From contig NC_014100.1 in assembly GCF_000092285.1 (NCBI RefSeq), forward strand, positions 4,278,001 to 4,342,000: 64,000 bases of DNA, in the 5' to 3' direction. The stretch is from Caulobacter segnis ATCC 21756 (GTDB lineage: Bacteria; Pseudomonadota; Alphaproteobacteria; Caulobacterales; Caulobacteraceae). The translations under genes were made by a program, and so were the position numbers. Below the pieces are notes generated by a model, which was not told the origin of the DNA, did no database searches, and saw nothing but the letters and a program-made list of their open reading frames with translations. Shown in pieces: positions 25,566 to 34,040 of this stretch; within the stretch, counting starts at the first letter, position 1; the number at the start of each line of letters is the position of its first letter.

Positions 25566-27740
25566 ATGCACGCAACAACATCTTCAACGGTCGCGCGTCG
25601 GCTTAAGTTGGCGCGATCCGCGTCTCTCGTCGCGCTGCTGCCGGTGATGGTCCTGCTGCCCTCGGCGACCTCGGCCCAGGAAGCGGCGGCCGACGACAAG
25701 GTCGCGGTGGATGAGCTGTTGGTGTACGGGCGTGGAGCGGCCAGGAACACGACGGCGACGGGTCTGGACCTCACGCCGCGAGAGACGCCTCAGTCCCTCA
25801 GCATCATCACCCAAGAGCAGATCCAGGATCAGGCCGCGTCCAGGGTGACCGAAGTGCTGGCCTACACGACCGGCGTTTCGGTGAAGGCGGTGGACCGGGG
25901 GCGCAACAGCCTGTCCGCGCGAGGCTTCGAGATCACCAACTTCCAGCTCGACGGCGTGCCGTTCGAAACTGGCAATGTCGGGTTGGAGGAAACCAGCACG
26001 GCGCTCTATGAGCGGGTCGAGGTCGTGCGCGGCGCGACCGGCCTGATGCAGGGCGCCGGGGAGCCCTCGGCCTCCATCAACCTGGTGCGCAAGCATGCGA
26101 CCGCGCGCGAGTTCTCGGGCGAACTGACCCTGGAAGCCGGATCCTGGAACCGTTTCTCGGGGACAGCGGACGTGTCGGCCCCTCTAGCCCGCGACGGCGC
26201 CGTGCGCGGCCGCTTCGTCGCCGAGGTCTATAATGAGGAGTCCTTCGTCGACCTGGAGCAAAACCAGGGCTTCACCCTGTACGGCGTGATCGACGCCGAT
26301 CTCGGCGACAAGACGCGCCTCAGCATCGGCGCCAGCCACCAGCGCGACGAGCGCAGCGGCACCCTGTGGGGGCAGTTGCCCTACTGGTACAGCAATGGCG
26401 CGCGCACCCACTGGCCGCGCTCGCAGACCAGCGCCGCCAAGTGGAACCAGTGGGACACCATCGAGCAGACCGCGTTCGTCACCCTGGAGCATTCGCTGAA
26501 CGACCGCTGGTCGATCCGGGGCGACGCCGCCTATCACCGCCAGAAGGAAGACTCCAAGCTGCTCTGGCTGTCGGGCGACCTGGACGCCCAGACCGGCGTC
26601 GGGATGAGCGCCTGGCCCTATTGGTACAGGGCCACGCCCGAGCAGTGGAACCTGAACCTCTCGGCGAAAGGCGGCTACAGCCTCTTTGGCCGTGAGCACG
26701 AGCTGATCCTGGGCGCCATGTACAACCGCCTGTCCGCCGGCTGGACCAACAGGGACCCCGTTTCGGTCATGCCGGACGCGGGTGATTTTCGACGCTGGGA
26801 CGGCAGCTATCCGGAACCCACCTGGGGCGAGCGCTACGACAGCTCGGACCTGGGGACCACCAAGCAGGCGGCCCTCTACGGCGCGACCCGCTTCCAGCTT
26901 CTGGACCGGCTCAAGCTGATCGCGGGCGCTCGCCTGAGCTATTGGCGGCGAGACGCGGAGGTGTCGCGCTGGACGCCCGAGGCCGTCACCCTCAAGCAGA
27001 CCAACATCTTCACGCCCTATGCCGGCCTGATCTACGACCTGACGGAAAACCTGTCGGCCTATGCCAGCTACACCAGCATCTTCGATCCGCAGAACTACAA
27101 GGATCGCAACGGCAGCTACCTCGATCCGCTCGAGGGCGACAATTACGAGGCGGGGCTGAAGGTGGACCTGATGGGCGGACGCTTGCGGGCCTCCACCGCG
27201 ATCTTCCGCGTCGAACAAAACAACTTCCCAGTGGCCGATGACGGTTTCCTCGTTCCGGGCACCGTCGATCCCGCCTATCGCGCCGCGCAGGGCACGGTGT
27301 CCAAGGGCTACGAGGCCGAGGTCCAAGGCCAGGTGCTGGACGGCTGGGACGTGAGCGTGGGCTGGAGCCAGTTTTCGGCCAAGGACGGCGACGGCGTGAA
27401 TGTCCAGGCCCACCACCCTCGGCGCGTCTTCCGCCTGTCCACCAAGTACGAACTGCCTGGGACCCTGGATCGGATCAGCCTGGGGGGATCTCTGCGCTGG
27501 GAGAGCCGGCCGCCGCAGACGGCGGTCAATCCAGGTACGGGCCTGACCGAGCCCGTCGGCCAGCCCGCCTATGTGCTGGTGAACCTGATGGGGCAGTTCA
27601 AGGTCACGGACCAGACCTCGGTCCAGCTCAACGTCGATAACGTGTTCGACAAGACCTACTACAGCAACAACGCCTGGTTCGCGGGCTTCGTCTACGGCGA
27701 GCCGCGTCGCGTGCGCGTCACGCTGCGCCACGCCTTCTGA
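25566..27740 (+). CDS. TonB-dependent siderophore receptor
   Basis: This is a 724-residue outer-membrane receptor. Signal peptide: residues 1-38 ('LVALLPVMVLLPSATSA-QE'). TonB box region 'VDELLVYGRG'. The plug domain (about 60-200) contains the siderophore-receptor hallmarks 'TPRETPQSLSIITQEQIQDQ', 'GRNSLSARGFEITNFQLDGVP', and 'YERVEVVRGATGLMQGAGEPSASINLVRKH'. The 22-stranded barrel ends 'GEPRRVRVTLRHAF'. It imports a ferric siderophore of unknown identity. ATG 25566 is selected because GGGAGGAG lies at 25552-25559; a Fur box sits just upstream, so expression should rise under iron limitation. Confidence 0.93.
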   Translation: MHATTSSTVARRLKLARSASLVALLPVMVLLPSATSAQEAAADDKVAVDELLVYGRGAARNTTATGLDLTPRETPQSLSIITQEQIQDQAASRVTEVLAYTTGVSVKAVDRGRNSLSARGFEITNFQLDGVPFETGNVGLEETSTALYERVEVVRGATGLMQGAGEPSASINLVRKHATAREFSGELTLEAGSWNRFSGTADVSAPLARDGAVRGRFVAEVYNEESFVDLEQNQGFTLYGVIDADLGDKTRLSIGASHQRDERSGTLWGQLPYWYSNGARTHWPRSQTSAAKWNQWDTIEQTAFVTLEHSLNDRWSIRGDAAYHRQKEDSKLLWLSGDLDAQTGVGMSAWPYWYRATPEQWNLNLSAKGGYSLFGREHELILGAMYNRLSAGWTNRDPVSVMPDAGDFRRWDGSYPEPTWGERYDSSDLGTTKQAALYGATRFQLLDRLKLIAGARLSYWRRDAEVSRWTPEAVTLKQTNIFTPYAGLIYDLTENLSAYASYTSIFDPQNYKDRNGSYLDPLEGDNYEAGLKVDLMGGRLRASTAIFRVEQNNFPVADDGFLVPGTVDPAYRAAQGTVSKGYEAEVQGQVLDGWDVSVGWSQFSAKDGDGVNVQAHHPRRVFRLSTKYELPGTLDRISLGGSLRWESRPPQTAVNPGTGLTEPVGQPAYVLVNLMGQFKVTDQTSVQLNVDNVFDKTYYSNNAWFAGFVYGEPRRVRVTLRHAF

Positions 27741-27747
27741 CGGTGAG

Positions 27748-27777
27748 GGCGGCCACCGGCTTCACGGGCGGCCGCCT
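27748..27777. terminator. GC-rich hairpin after the siderophore receptor gene
   Basis: GGCGGCC and GGCCGCC pair around about 14 nt shortly after the stop codon. Only TT follows the stem, so termination strength is doubtful. Confidence 0.35.
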
Positions 27778-27922
27778 TCCACTCGGACAGACCGCGGCAT
27801 GTCCGCTTCGGCGCCGGCGACCGGAATGTCCGTGTCGGTCCATTCCCCTCATCGCCAGGGCGGGGATGACGGTCTGCTTTGATAAGCTTGAGCCCCATCG
27901 CGAGGAGCTTCGGCTTCAGCCC

Positions 27923-28078
27923 CTAGGCCGCGATCGGCGGGTTGTCGCCGCCGCCCAGCGGCAGGGCCTCGTATTCCTTGAGGAGCTCTTCGAGCGTCTC
28001 GCGTAGTTCGGGATCATGCTCGCGCTTCAGCTTGGCGCGGAACAGTTCGATATTCTTGCGGCGAATGAACTCGTCCAT
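27923..28078 (-). CDS. Conserved-looking 51-residue small protein
   Basis: This is a short basic/acidic helical protein beginning 'MDEFIRRKNIELFRAKL' and containing 'RETLEELLKEYEALP'. Short alphaproteobacterial proteins opening MDE[FY][IV]RR-N-I are common as unannotated or 'hypothetical' genes; function unknown. Two ATGs are possible; 28078 is preferred because GGGAG sits 6 nt before it but touches the upstream ATG at 28084. A longer frame to 28279 would run through the intergenic hairpins and is rejected. Confidence 0.6.
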   Translation of the reverse strand: MDEFIRRKNIELFRAKLKREHDPELRETLEELLKEYEALPLGGGDNPPIAA

Positions 28079-28509
28079 GGCCATCTCCCGAAGCCTCCCA
28101 AACGCGAGGCAGGATGGCCCGAGATTCTTCCGCGCGCGCTGCGGCCCGACGACGCAGCAGGACGCCAGATCGCGGGCGCGATATTTTTGACGAAGATGTA
28201 AAAAATAGAAACAGGGGCCCAGATACACCAAACCCGTCGCGGGGGATAATCGCGACGGGCTGGCTATTTTCTCGATCATTCGATCTAGGCGGGCGTTTCC
28301 TCCCCGAAACGCCGAAGAACGGGAGCTCTCTGTTGGGCTCGTTTCGTCCTTGCAGTGTGTAGAAACGTCAAATTCGTGACGCTGTCAACGCGTCAAAGCC
28401 GTTTTCTGCAACGGTTTGGACGAATTTTTGACGCGGGTGGCGTAGTTTGGACTGAAAAGTCGGTTTTACCCCTGGATTCCGGCGTTATTTTTGACGAGAA
28501 TGTCAAAAC
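28079..28509. other. 431-bp intergenic region with ATTTTTGACG repeats and hairpins
   Basis: No gene is seen. The decamer ATTTTTGACG occurs exactly three times (28183-28192, 28424-28433, 28487-28496). The first and third are halves of dyads of the form TTTTGAC-N6-GTMAAAA. Further GTCAA/TTGAC half-sites occur at 28366-28398. Two stable hairpins are present: CCCGTCGCG/CGCGACGGG (28233-28259, 9-nt loop) and GGCGTTTC/GAAACGCC (28292-28313). The region separates the 3' end of hisG from the promoter side of the 51-residue protein. Confidence 0.6.
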
Positions 28510-29471
28510 TTACTTTCCAAGCGTCGCCACGAAACGGTCCAGCACGGCCGAACGCGACTCGAAGACATAGTCCGGACGCGACACGGTCACCGGCTCGACC
28601 CCGGCCTCGGCCAGGGCGGCGGCGGCGTCGAACAGGTCGGCGGTCGCCAGGAGCGCGCCGTTGGCGCGGCGCGAACCGCCCTTGGCGACGAAGCCGGCCA
28701 CGGCGTCCTGGGCGGCGCGGTCCTGCTCGGCCGGCCAGACCAGGGTCGCCAGCTTGCCCGCCCGGCCCTTGGCCTCGACCACCGACAAGAGGCGGCGCAG
28801 GGCGTCCAGCTGCTCGCCGTTCCAGCCGGCCAGCCGCGAGGCCGTCAGCTGGGCCTGGCTCTTCAGGATTACGCCGTCGGACAGGATCTTCAGGCCATTG
28901 GCGGCCAGGGTCGCGCCCGTGGTGGTGATGTCGACGACCAGCTCGGCCGCGCCGGCGGCGGGAGCGCCTTCGGTCGCGCCGCTGCTCTCGACGATCCGGT
29001 AGTCGGCGACGCCGTGGCGGGCGAAGAAGGCGCGGGTCTGGGTCACGTACTTGGTCGCCACGCGCAGGCGCCGGCCGGTGCGGGCCAGATGCGCGTGCCC
29101 GACCTCGTCGACGTCGGCCATGGTGTCGACGTCGAGCCAGCTCTTGGGCGCGGTCACCACCAGGTCGGCGCGGCCAAAGCCCAGCGCCCGCAGCAGCATG
29201 ACACGCGGCTGTCCATGTCGTCGCCGCGCTCGCGCAGCAGATCTTCGCCGGTGACGCCCAGGTGCAGGTCGCCGCTGTCGAGGCCCGCGGCGATGTCGCC
29301 GGCCGAGAGTAGGCGCACCGAGACGCCGGGCAGGCCCGACAGCTCGGCCGAATAGCCGCGCGCCCCGCCGGTCATCTCCAGCTTGAAGCCGCACTCGGCC
29401 AGCCAGGCCTCGACCTGGTCCTTCAGGCGGCCCTTGGACGGGATGGCGAAGATCATCGGAGCAGACGTCAT
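28510..29471 (-). pseudogene. hisG: hisG, ATP phosphoribosyltransferase, interrupted by a 2-bp frameshift
   Basis: HisG makes phosphoribosyl-ATP, the first step of histidine synthesis. The frame from ATG 29471 encodes the N-terminus ('IFAIPSKGRLKDQVEAWLAECGF', 'LGVTGEDLLRERGDDMDSRV') and then leaves the family. The continuation ('VMLLRALGFGRADLVVTAPKSWLDVDTMADV' ... 'DITTTGATLAANGLKIL') is in another frame down to the TAA at 28510. On the plus strand GACACGCGG (from 29200) appears where GACGCGG would keep the frame, so a duplicated AC (29201-29204) explains the break. Total length is 962 bp (320 codons plus 2). It could be a real mutation or a sequencing error. The ATG overlaps the hisZ stop by 4 bp. 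Confidence 0.85.
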
Positions 29472-30610
29472 TCGCCGCCTCCCGCATAGGCGCGCGCGGG
29501 ACGGACCATGAAGCCGACCGCGCCGGTGTTGATGGTGGAGACGCCGAGGCGCCCCGGCAGGCCGTCATAGCGACCGCCGGCGGCGATCGGCCGCTCGTCG
29601 CTTAAGGCCGCCGAACGGACCTCGAACAGGTAGCCGTCGTAATAGCCGAACGCCCGGCCGAAGGCGGCGGCCAGGGTCGCGCGCTCCAGCGGCACGCCCT
29701 GGGCGGCCATGCCGGAAAGACGCGCGCGCCAGCCGGCGACGGCGGCCTTCAGCGCGGCGTCGTTCGGGCCCGCCAGGGACGCGATGGCGTCGAGCGCGGC
29801 CTCCGGACGATCCGACACCGCCAGGAAGGCGCGGACCTTGGCGGCTTGATCCGCATCGAGACGGCCGGCCTTGGCGGTCTCGGCCTTTTCGACGAGGCGG
29901 CGAGCGATCTCGGCCGGGCGGCGGCCGCCGACGGGCTCGATGCCGGCCAGGGACCACAGCTCCTGCAGCACGGCGGAGGCCTCGGCCTCGGGCAGGCCGG
30001 CCAGCAGGGCGGCGATGCGGCTTTTTTCCTCGTCCGCGGCCAGTCCGCGCTCAGACGAACCGTCCAGCTCGGCCTTCAGCTGGCGCGGCTTGGCGAAGGC
30101 GCGCTTCAGGCGGGCCGCCAGCGGCGCGGCCAGGTCGAGACTGTCGACGAAGGCCGCGAACAGCGACACGTCGCCCAGCACCAGCGAGAGGTCCCCCCGC
30201 CCGCCGGCCGCCGAGGCCGCCCAGGCCAGGGCCGCCATCTCGGCGTCGGCGGCGACGGGATCGCCGGCCTCGAAGGCCTCGATCCCGATCTGCAGGAACT
30301 CCTCGGCGCGGTCCGAGCCGCGCGGGGCCACGCGGAAGGCCTTGCCCTCGTAGCGGTAGCGGCCGCTAGCCGCCCCTCCAGAAAAGTGCTGTCGCGCCAC
30401 GGCGACGGTGAAGTCGGGGCGCAGGGCCGCCTCCTCGCCGCCGTCGCCGGAGACGACGAACAGCCGCGAGCGCATGGCCTCGCCGGCGAGGTCCAGCAGC
30501 AACCCTAAGGGCTGCAGCACCGGCGCGTCGGTCGGCGCGGCGCCGGCGGCCAGAAGCGGAGCGCGGATGGCGTCGAGCGCCTCCGCCGGAATGGAACGCT
30601 CGAGCCTCAC
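29468..30610 (-). CDS. hisZ: ATP phosphoribosyltransferase regulatory subunit
   Basis: This is a 380-residue histidyl-tRNA-synthetase paralogue. Motif-2-like 'RYRYEGKAFRVAPRGSDRAEEFLQIGIEAF' and the C-terminal 'IAAGGRYDGLPGRLG' are of HisRS fold, but there is no anticodon-binding domain. HisZ binds short-form HisG, completing the active enzyme and conferring histidine feedback. It is located between hisS (3 bp upstream) and hisG (4-bp overlap) in one operon, which is diagnostic. HisG here also has a C-terminal extension beyond the short form, so how the two subunits share regulation is not obvious. Confidence 0.9.
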   Translation of the reverse strand: MRLERSIPAEALDAIRAPLLAAGAAPTDAPVLQPLGLLLDLAGEAMRSRLFVVSGDGGEEAALRPDFTVAVARQHFSGGAASGRYRYEGKAFRVAPRGSDRAEEFLQIGIEAFEAGDPVAADAEMAALAWAASAAGGRGDLSLVLGDVSLFAAFVDSLDLAAPLAARLKRAFAKPRQLKAELDGSSERGLAADEEKSRIAALLAGLPEAEASAVLQELWSLAGIEPVGGRRPAEIARRLVEKAETAKAGRLDADQAAKVRAFLAVSDRPEAALDAIASLAGPNDAALKAAVAGWRARLSGMAAQGVPLERATLAAAFGRAFGYYDGYLFEVRSAALSDERPIAAGGRYDGLPGRLGVSTINTGAVGFMVRPARAYAGGGE

Positions 30611-30613
30611 GAA

Positions 30614-32104
30614 CTAGCCCCCGATGATCTTGCGAACGGCGTCGACCAACTGGCCGCGCGGAATGGTCTGCTGGCCGGGACGCTCGGCCTTCCAGGCGGC
30701 GTTGTCGGCGACGCCCGAGGCCAGCTCGCGGCCGAGGTCCAAGTCCTTGATCGTCACGGTCCCCGCCGCGATCTCGTCGCCGCCCAGCATGATGGCCGCG
30801 GGCGACAGGCGCCGGTCGGCGTATTTCATCTGCGGCCGCATGCCGGAGGTCCCCAGATAGACCTCGGCCGGAATGCCCGCCGCGCGCAATTCTCCGACCA
30901 CGGAGAAGTATTCCGGCATGTGCGCGTCGTCGAAGGCGATGACCACTACCGGCCCGCGCGCCGCCCCGCCCGGCTCGCGCCCGGCCGCCCGCAACGCCGC
31001 CGCCAGGCGCGACACCCCGAACGAGAAGCCCGTCGCCGGCGTCACATTGCCGGTGAACCGCGCCACCAGGTCGTCATAGCGCCCGCCGCCGCCGATCGAG
31101 CCGAAGGTGACCTTGTTACCCTTCTCGTCGGTGGTGGAGAGCAGCAGTTCGGCCTCGAACACCGCGCCGGTGTAGTATTCCAGCCCCCGGACGATCGACG
31201 GATCGATGAAGGCCTGGTCGTCGGCGATGCCCAGGCTGGTCAGGGCCGCGTCGATCCGCGACAGTTCCAAGAGGCCCTCGTCGCCCTCGGCCGAGCCGCC
31301 GATGACCTTGGCGATGTTGTCCAGCGTCGCCGAACGCCCGCCAGAGGAGCCGGCCTGGACGAAGTCCAGCACCTGGTCGACCGCCTGACCTTTGAGGCCC
31401 GCGCCCTTGGTGAAGTCGCCGCTCTCGTCCAGGCGGCCTTCGCCCAGCAGCAGCCGGACGCCGTCGACGCCCAGGCGGTCCAGCTTGTCGACCGCGCGCA
31501 GCACGGCCAGCTTCTGGCCGGCGCTGTCGGCGCCCGCGGCGGTCAGCAGGCCGTTCAGCAGCTTGCGATTGTTGATCTTCAGCACCGCCGCCCCGCGCGG
31601 CAGGCCCGCGGCCTCCAGGCCCTCGACGGCCATGGCGATGATCTCGGCGTCGGCCTCCGGACGGGCCGAGCCCACCGTGTCGGCGTCGCACTGGATGAAC
31701 TGGCGGAAGCGCCCCGGCCCCGGCTTCTCGTTGCGCCACACCGGCCCGAAGGCGTAGCGGCGGAACGGCTTGGGCAGGGTCTCCCAGTTCTGGGCGGCGA
31801 ACCGGGCCAGCGGCGCGGTCAGGTCGTAGCGCAGCGCCATCCACTGGTCGTCGTCGTCCTGCAGCGCGAAGACGCCCTCGTTGGGCCGGTCACTGTCGGG
31901 CAGGAACTTGCCCAGGGCGTCGGCGTATTCGAACGCCCCGGTGTCCAGCGCCTCGAAGCCGTAGCGCTCATAGACCGCCGACACCGCCTCCAGGATCGCC
32001 CGCTCGGCCCGCAGGTCGCGCGCGCGCTTGTCGGCGAAGCCGCGCGGGCTGCGCGCCTCGGGGCGGAAGTCTTGCGGGGTGTTGGTTTCGGAGTCGGTGG
32101 TCAT
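30614..32104 (-). CDS. hisS: Histidyl-tRNA synthetase
   Basis: This is a 496-residue class II aminoacyl-tRNA synthetase charging tRNA-His. Visible features: 'YGFEALDTGAFEYADALGKFLPDSD', motif 2 'FRRYAFGPVWRNEKPGPGRFRQFIQCDAD', the HisA-type stretch 'DPSIVRGLEYYTGAVFE', motif 3 'GFSFGVSRLAAALR', and a C-terminal anticodon-binding domain ('VVVIAFDDAHMPEYFSVVGELRAAGIPAEVYLG'). AAGGA lies about 10 nt before ATG 32104. It is the first structural gene of hisS-hisZ-hisG and is preceded by the histidine-rich leader peptide. Confidence 0.95.
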   Translation of the reverse strand: MTTDSETNTPQDFRPEARSPRGFADKRARDLRAERAILEAVSAVYERYGFEALDTGAFEYADALGKFLPDSDRPNEGVFALQDDDDQWMALRYDLTAPLARFAAQNWETLPKPFRRYAFGPVWRNEKPGPGRFRQFIQCDADTVGSARPEADAEIIAMAVEGLEAAGLPRGAAVLKINNRKLLNGLLTAAGADSAGQKLAVLRAVDKLDRLGVDGVRLLLGEGRLDESGDFTKGAGLKGQAVDQVLDFVQAGSSGGRSATLDNIAKVIGGSAEGDEGLLELSRIDAALTSLGIADDQAFIDPSIVRGLEYYTGAVFEAELLLSTTDEKGNKVTFGSIGGGGRYDDLVARFTGNVTPATGFSFGVSRLAAALRAAGREPGGAARGPVVVIAFDDAHMPEYFSVVGELRAAGIPAEVYLGTSGMRPQMKYADRRLSPAAIMLGGDEIAAGTVTIKDLDLGRELASGVADNAAWKAERPGQQTIPRGQLVDAVRKIIGG

Positions 32105-32133
32105 CGTCGGTCCTTAGAACTTCAAGGCTTCGA

Positions 32134-32190
32134 CGGATGGCGCTTTGGCTCAAGCCCCATCCGCTAGGCGGGGCTCAGGCTGGGGGCTTG
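32134..32190 (-). promoter_or_regulatory. Putative attenuator structures between the His leader and hisS
   Basis: In RNA order the segments are CAAGCCCC (32190-32183), GAGCCCC (32176-32170), GGGGCTTG (32158-32151) and CCATCCG (32140-32134). GGGGCTTG pairs perfectly with the first and, with one G-U, with the second. The CGGATGG (32163-32157) overlapping it can pair either with CCATCCG inside the leader's His codons (32239-32233) or with the CCATCCG nearest hisS. These pairings exclude each other, as expected of an attenuator. There is no U-tract, so control could be Rho-dependent or at hisS translation. Confidence 0.55.
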
Positions 32191-32193
32191 CTT

Positions 32194-32274
32194 TTAGAGC
32201 GAGCGGACCCGGCCGATCCCGCGAGGCGAGGTCGGATGGTGGTGGTGGCCGTGATGGTGCGGCGTGCGGGTCAT
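32194..32274 (-). CDS. hisL: Histidine leader peptide (26 aa, seven His codons)
   Basis: The ORF runs from ATG 32274 to TAA 32194. Residues 6-13 read HHHGHHHH: seven histidines in eight codons, in a 26-residue peptide 89 bp ahead of hisS. A run like this directly upstream of a histidine operon is the classical sign of ribosome-mediated attenuation. There is no ribosome-binding site. Instead CTACAC/TACACC lies about 8-9 nt before the ATG, where a -10 element would stand if the transcript began at the ATG, so it may be leaderless like the candidate asd leader. Confidence 0.8.
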   Translation of the reverse strand: MTRTPHHHGHHHHPTSPRGIGRVRSL

Positions 32275-32362
32275 TGCGGGGGCGGTGTAGCGGATGGCGG
32301 GGGTGAGGGGAAGGGGGGAGGGCAACAGACGCTTGGAACACGCCCTTCGACAAAATTACAAT

Positions 32363-33313
32363 TCAGACCACATCGGGATCTATAGCAGCATCCTCCAAGC
32401 CCAAAAGTGTAAAGCTCTCGCGAACAAGACCGCCATCTTTTAGAACTTTTCGCACCCTGAAACGACCTACCGATCGCCTCTCCATCCACTCTCTATTTAG
32501 ATCAACAATTGCTGCTGAGCTGTATGAGCGATCAACACGACCCCTTATTATTCCTCGAGGCCCATCAGTTCTGAATTCCATTTGATGGCCTTCAGGGAGA
32601 GCGACGGAGAAAACGCCCTCAATTCGCTCTTCTTCATCGCCAACACTGGTAGTGGTCGCGCGGTCATCGGCACGCGCTATCGCAAGTGCTGATAGAGATC
32701 GATCCTTGCCGCCGCTCACGAGCCGGAATGTTGCACCAGATTGATACATGTGTTCAAAAAATACTTTCGCAGTTGATAGAACCCGCTCATCAACTTCAGA
32801 AACAATTGCCTGGAACCTCTCCTCATCGTCCTCGCCAAAGGCAGCTATAAGATCAGAAACGTGATCCACGCTTTCTTTCAAAGTGGAGTCTATAAGAGAG
32901 GATTGACCATCAATTTCCTCAAGTACAAATCCAAAAGATCCGCGCACAACATCAGTTATGTGCAACCGCGCAGCCGCCTTGTTTGGAACAACACCTCTTT
33001 GCCCCAAGCCACCATTTTCATGGGCCAATTGCTTGGCAACCAAATCTTGAAAGATTGAGACAGCCCGCGCCCCGAATTCGCTCTCAATTCCGCGATTTCC
33101 AATCACCGGCGCGCCGCCAAAGAAGAGCGCTGCTGAAGCTAACTCGCCCCCCGTTTGACCAAGACTCTCTAGCTCGACGCGAAGCTCCATCAGTCGATCT
33201 TCAAGACCGATGCGCATAACAACATCACGATCGCCCAGCTCTCCGAGCATGCGATTTAGCGAAGCGGACTCTGCTTCGAGTCGATCGCGCTCAAGCTTTT
33301 TGAGCGCACTCAT
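32363..33313 (-). CDS. Unknown 316-residue protein, partner of a DUF6932-type nucleotidyltransferase
   Basis: I do not recognise this family. The first about 55 residues are heptad-like and highly charged ('ALKKLERDRLEAESASLNRMLGELGDRDVVMRIGLEDRLMELRVELESLG'), probably a coiled coil. The middle and end are mixed alpha/beta with no membrane segment or signal peptide; the C-terminus has beta-rich stretches ('GIIRGRVDRSYSSAAIVDLN'). Base composition is clearly lower in GC than its neighbours, with many A/T third positions, suggesting transfer. The start ATG overlaps the stop of the upstream gene by 4 bp (ATGA), so the two proteins are made together. A toxin-antitoxin or defence role is possible but only inferred. 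Confidence 0.8.
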   Translation of the reverse strand: MSALKKLERDRLEAESASLNRMLGELGDRDVVMRIGLEDRLMELRVELESLGQTGGELASAALFFGGAPVIGNRGIESEFGARAVSIFQDLVAKQLAHENGGLGQRGVVPNKAAARLHITDVVRGSFGFVLEEIDGQSSLIDSTLKESVDHVSDLIAAFGEDDEERFQAIVSEVDERVLSTAKVFFEHMYQSGATFRLVSGGKDRSLSALAIARADDRATTTSVGDEEERIEGVFSVALPEGHQMEFRTDGPRGIIRGRVDRSYSSAAIVDLNREWMERRSVGRFRVRKVLKDGGLVRESFTLLGLEDAAIDPDVV

Positions 33314-33927
33314 GCACCGAACTCCTCAATTGGATTTTCAGCAGCGGATTGAGCTTCCTCAGCGACCTCAGCAGCCAGGGCATCCAGGAGAGCAATCGCT
33401 TCTGCGTCTCCGCTGACATCAAGGGAAACTTCAACCATGCCCTTCCACAGATCGTCGCCCCGACGATGCGAGAATAGACTACCGTAGTATCTAGTAGCAC
33501 TCACAATGTTCGCCGGACTCGAATTTAGATCCACGAACATCGCATCCACTTTCAACCGACTTTTGATTGACGGCCGCCTGAGCACATCTGGATTTGCCAA
33601 AACTAGCGACCCAATCTGCGCATCGGTTTCGTGCCCATTTGGCCTATGGAAAAAGGTTATAACGTCGATATCGTTCGGAATTTTGTCCTCAACAAAGCTA
33701 CCATCAATCCACTGAAAGCCGTTGTTAAAGCCGAGATCGGCCATCTCTTGCCGATGCTGGAGCCAATCTCTAAGAATCGTTCGGCGCCTTGCCGTGCTAG
33801 CGAAGCGCTGCACCACCTCCAACAACGGCGCTTTATAGGGCGACATGTCCGATGGCGCACCGCCAGGTCCGTTCGCCCCGACATACGGCGGAAGCACGCC
33901 ATGGATGGTAAAGTTAGGAACCGGCAT
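33310..33927 (-). CDS. DUF6932-type nucleotidyltransferase-fold protein
   Basis: This is a 205-residue protein. The N-terminus 'PNFTIHGVLPPY' is the family's opening, and 'WIDGSFVEDKIPNDIDVITFF' (about 73-93) is a polymerase-beta-type nucleotidyltransferase signature: GS followed by a D-x-D pair that would bind metal. A further acidic 'KVDAMFVDL' could be the third carboxylate. There is no HEPN domain of its own. Proteins with this fold in mobile loci modify RNA, tRNA or protein, and some act as toxins or antitoxins, but the target here is unknown. Lower GC than the chromosome. It is the first gene of a two-gene unit with a 4-bp overlap. Confidence 0.75.
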   Translation of the reverse strand: MPVPNFTIHGVLPPYVGANGPGGAPSDMSPYKAPLLEVVQRFASTARRRTILRDWLQHRQEMADLGFNNGFQWIDGSFVEDKIPNDIDVITFFHRPNGHETDAQIGSLVLANPDVLRRPSIKSRLKVDAMFVDLNSSPANIVSATRYYGSLFSHRRGDDLWKGMVEVSLDVSGDAEAIALLDALAAEVAEEAQSAAENPIEEFGA

Positions 33928-34040
33928 TTACCCCCCCGGCAACGACGTCGCCGCATTCTAACATCACGCAACTTTCAGGGGTTAATCGGAGACAAGGCAA
34001 TCCAAAAACTCAAGTAACTGGGCACCCGCAACAAGCCCCC

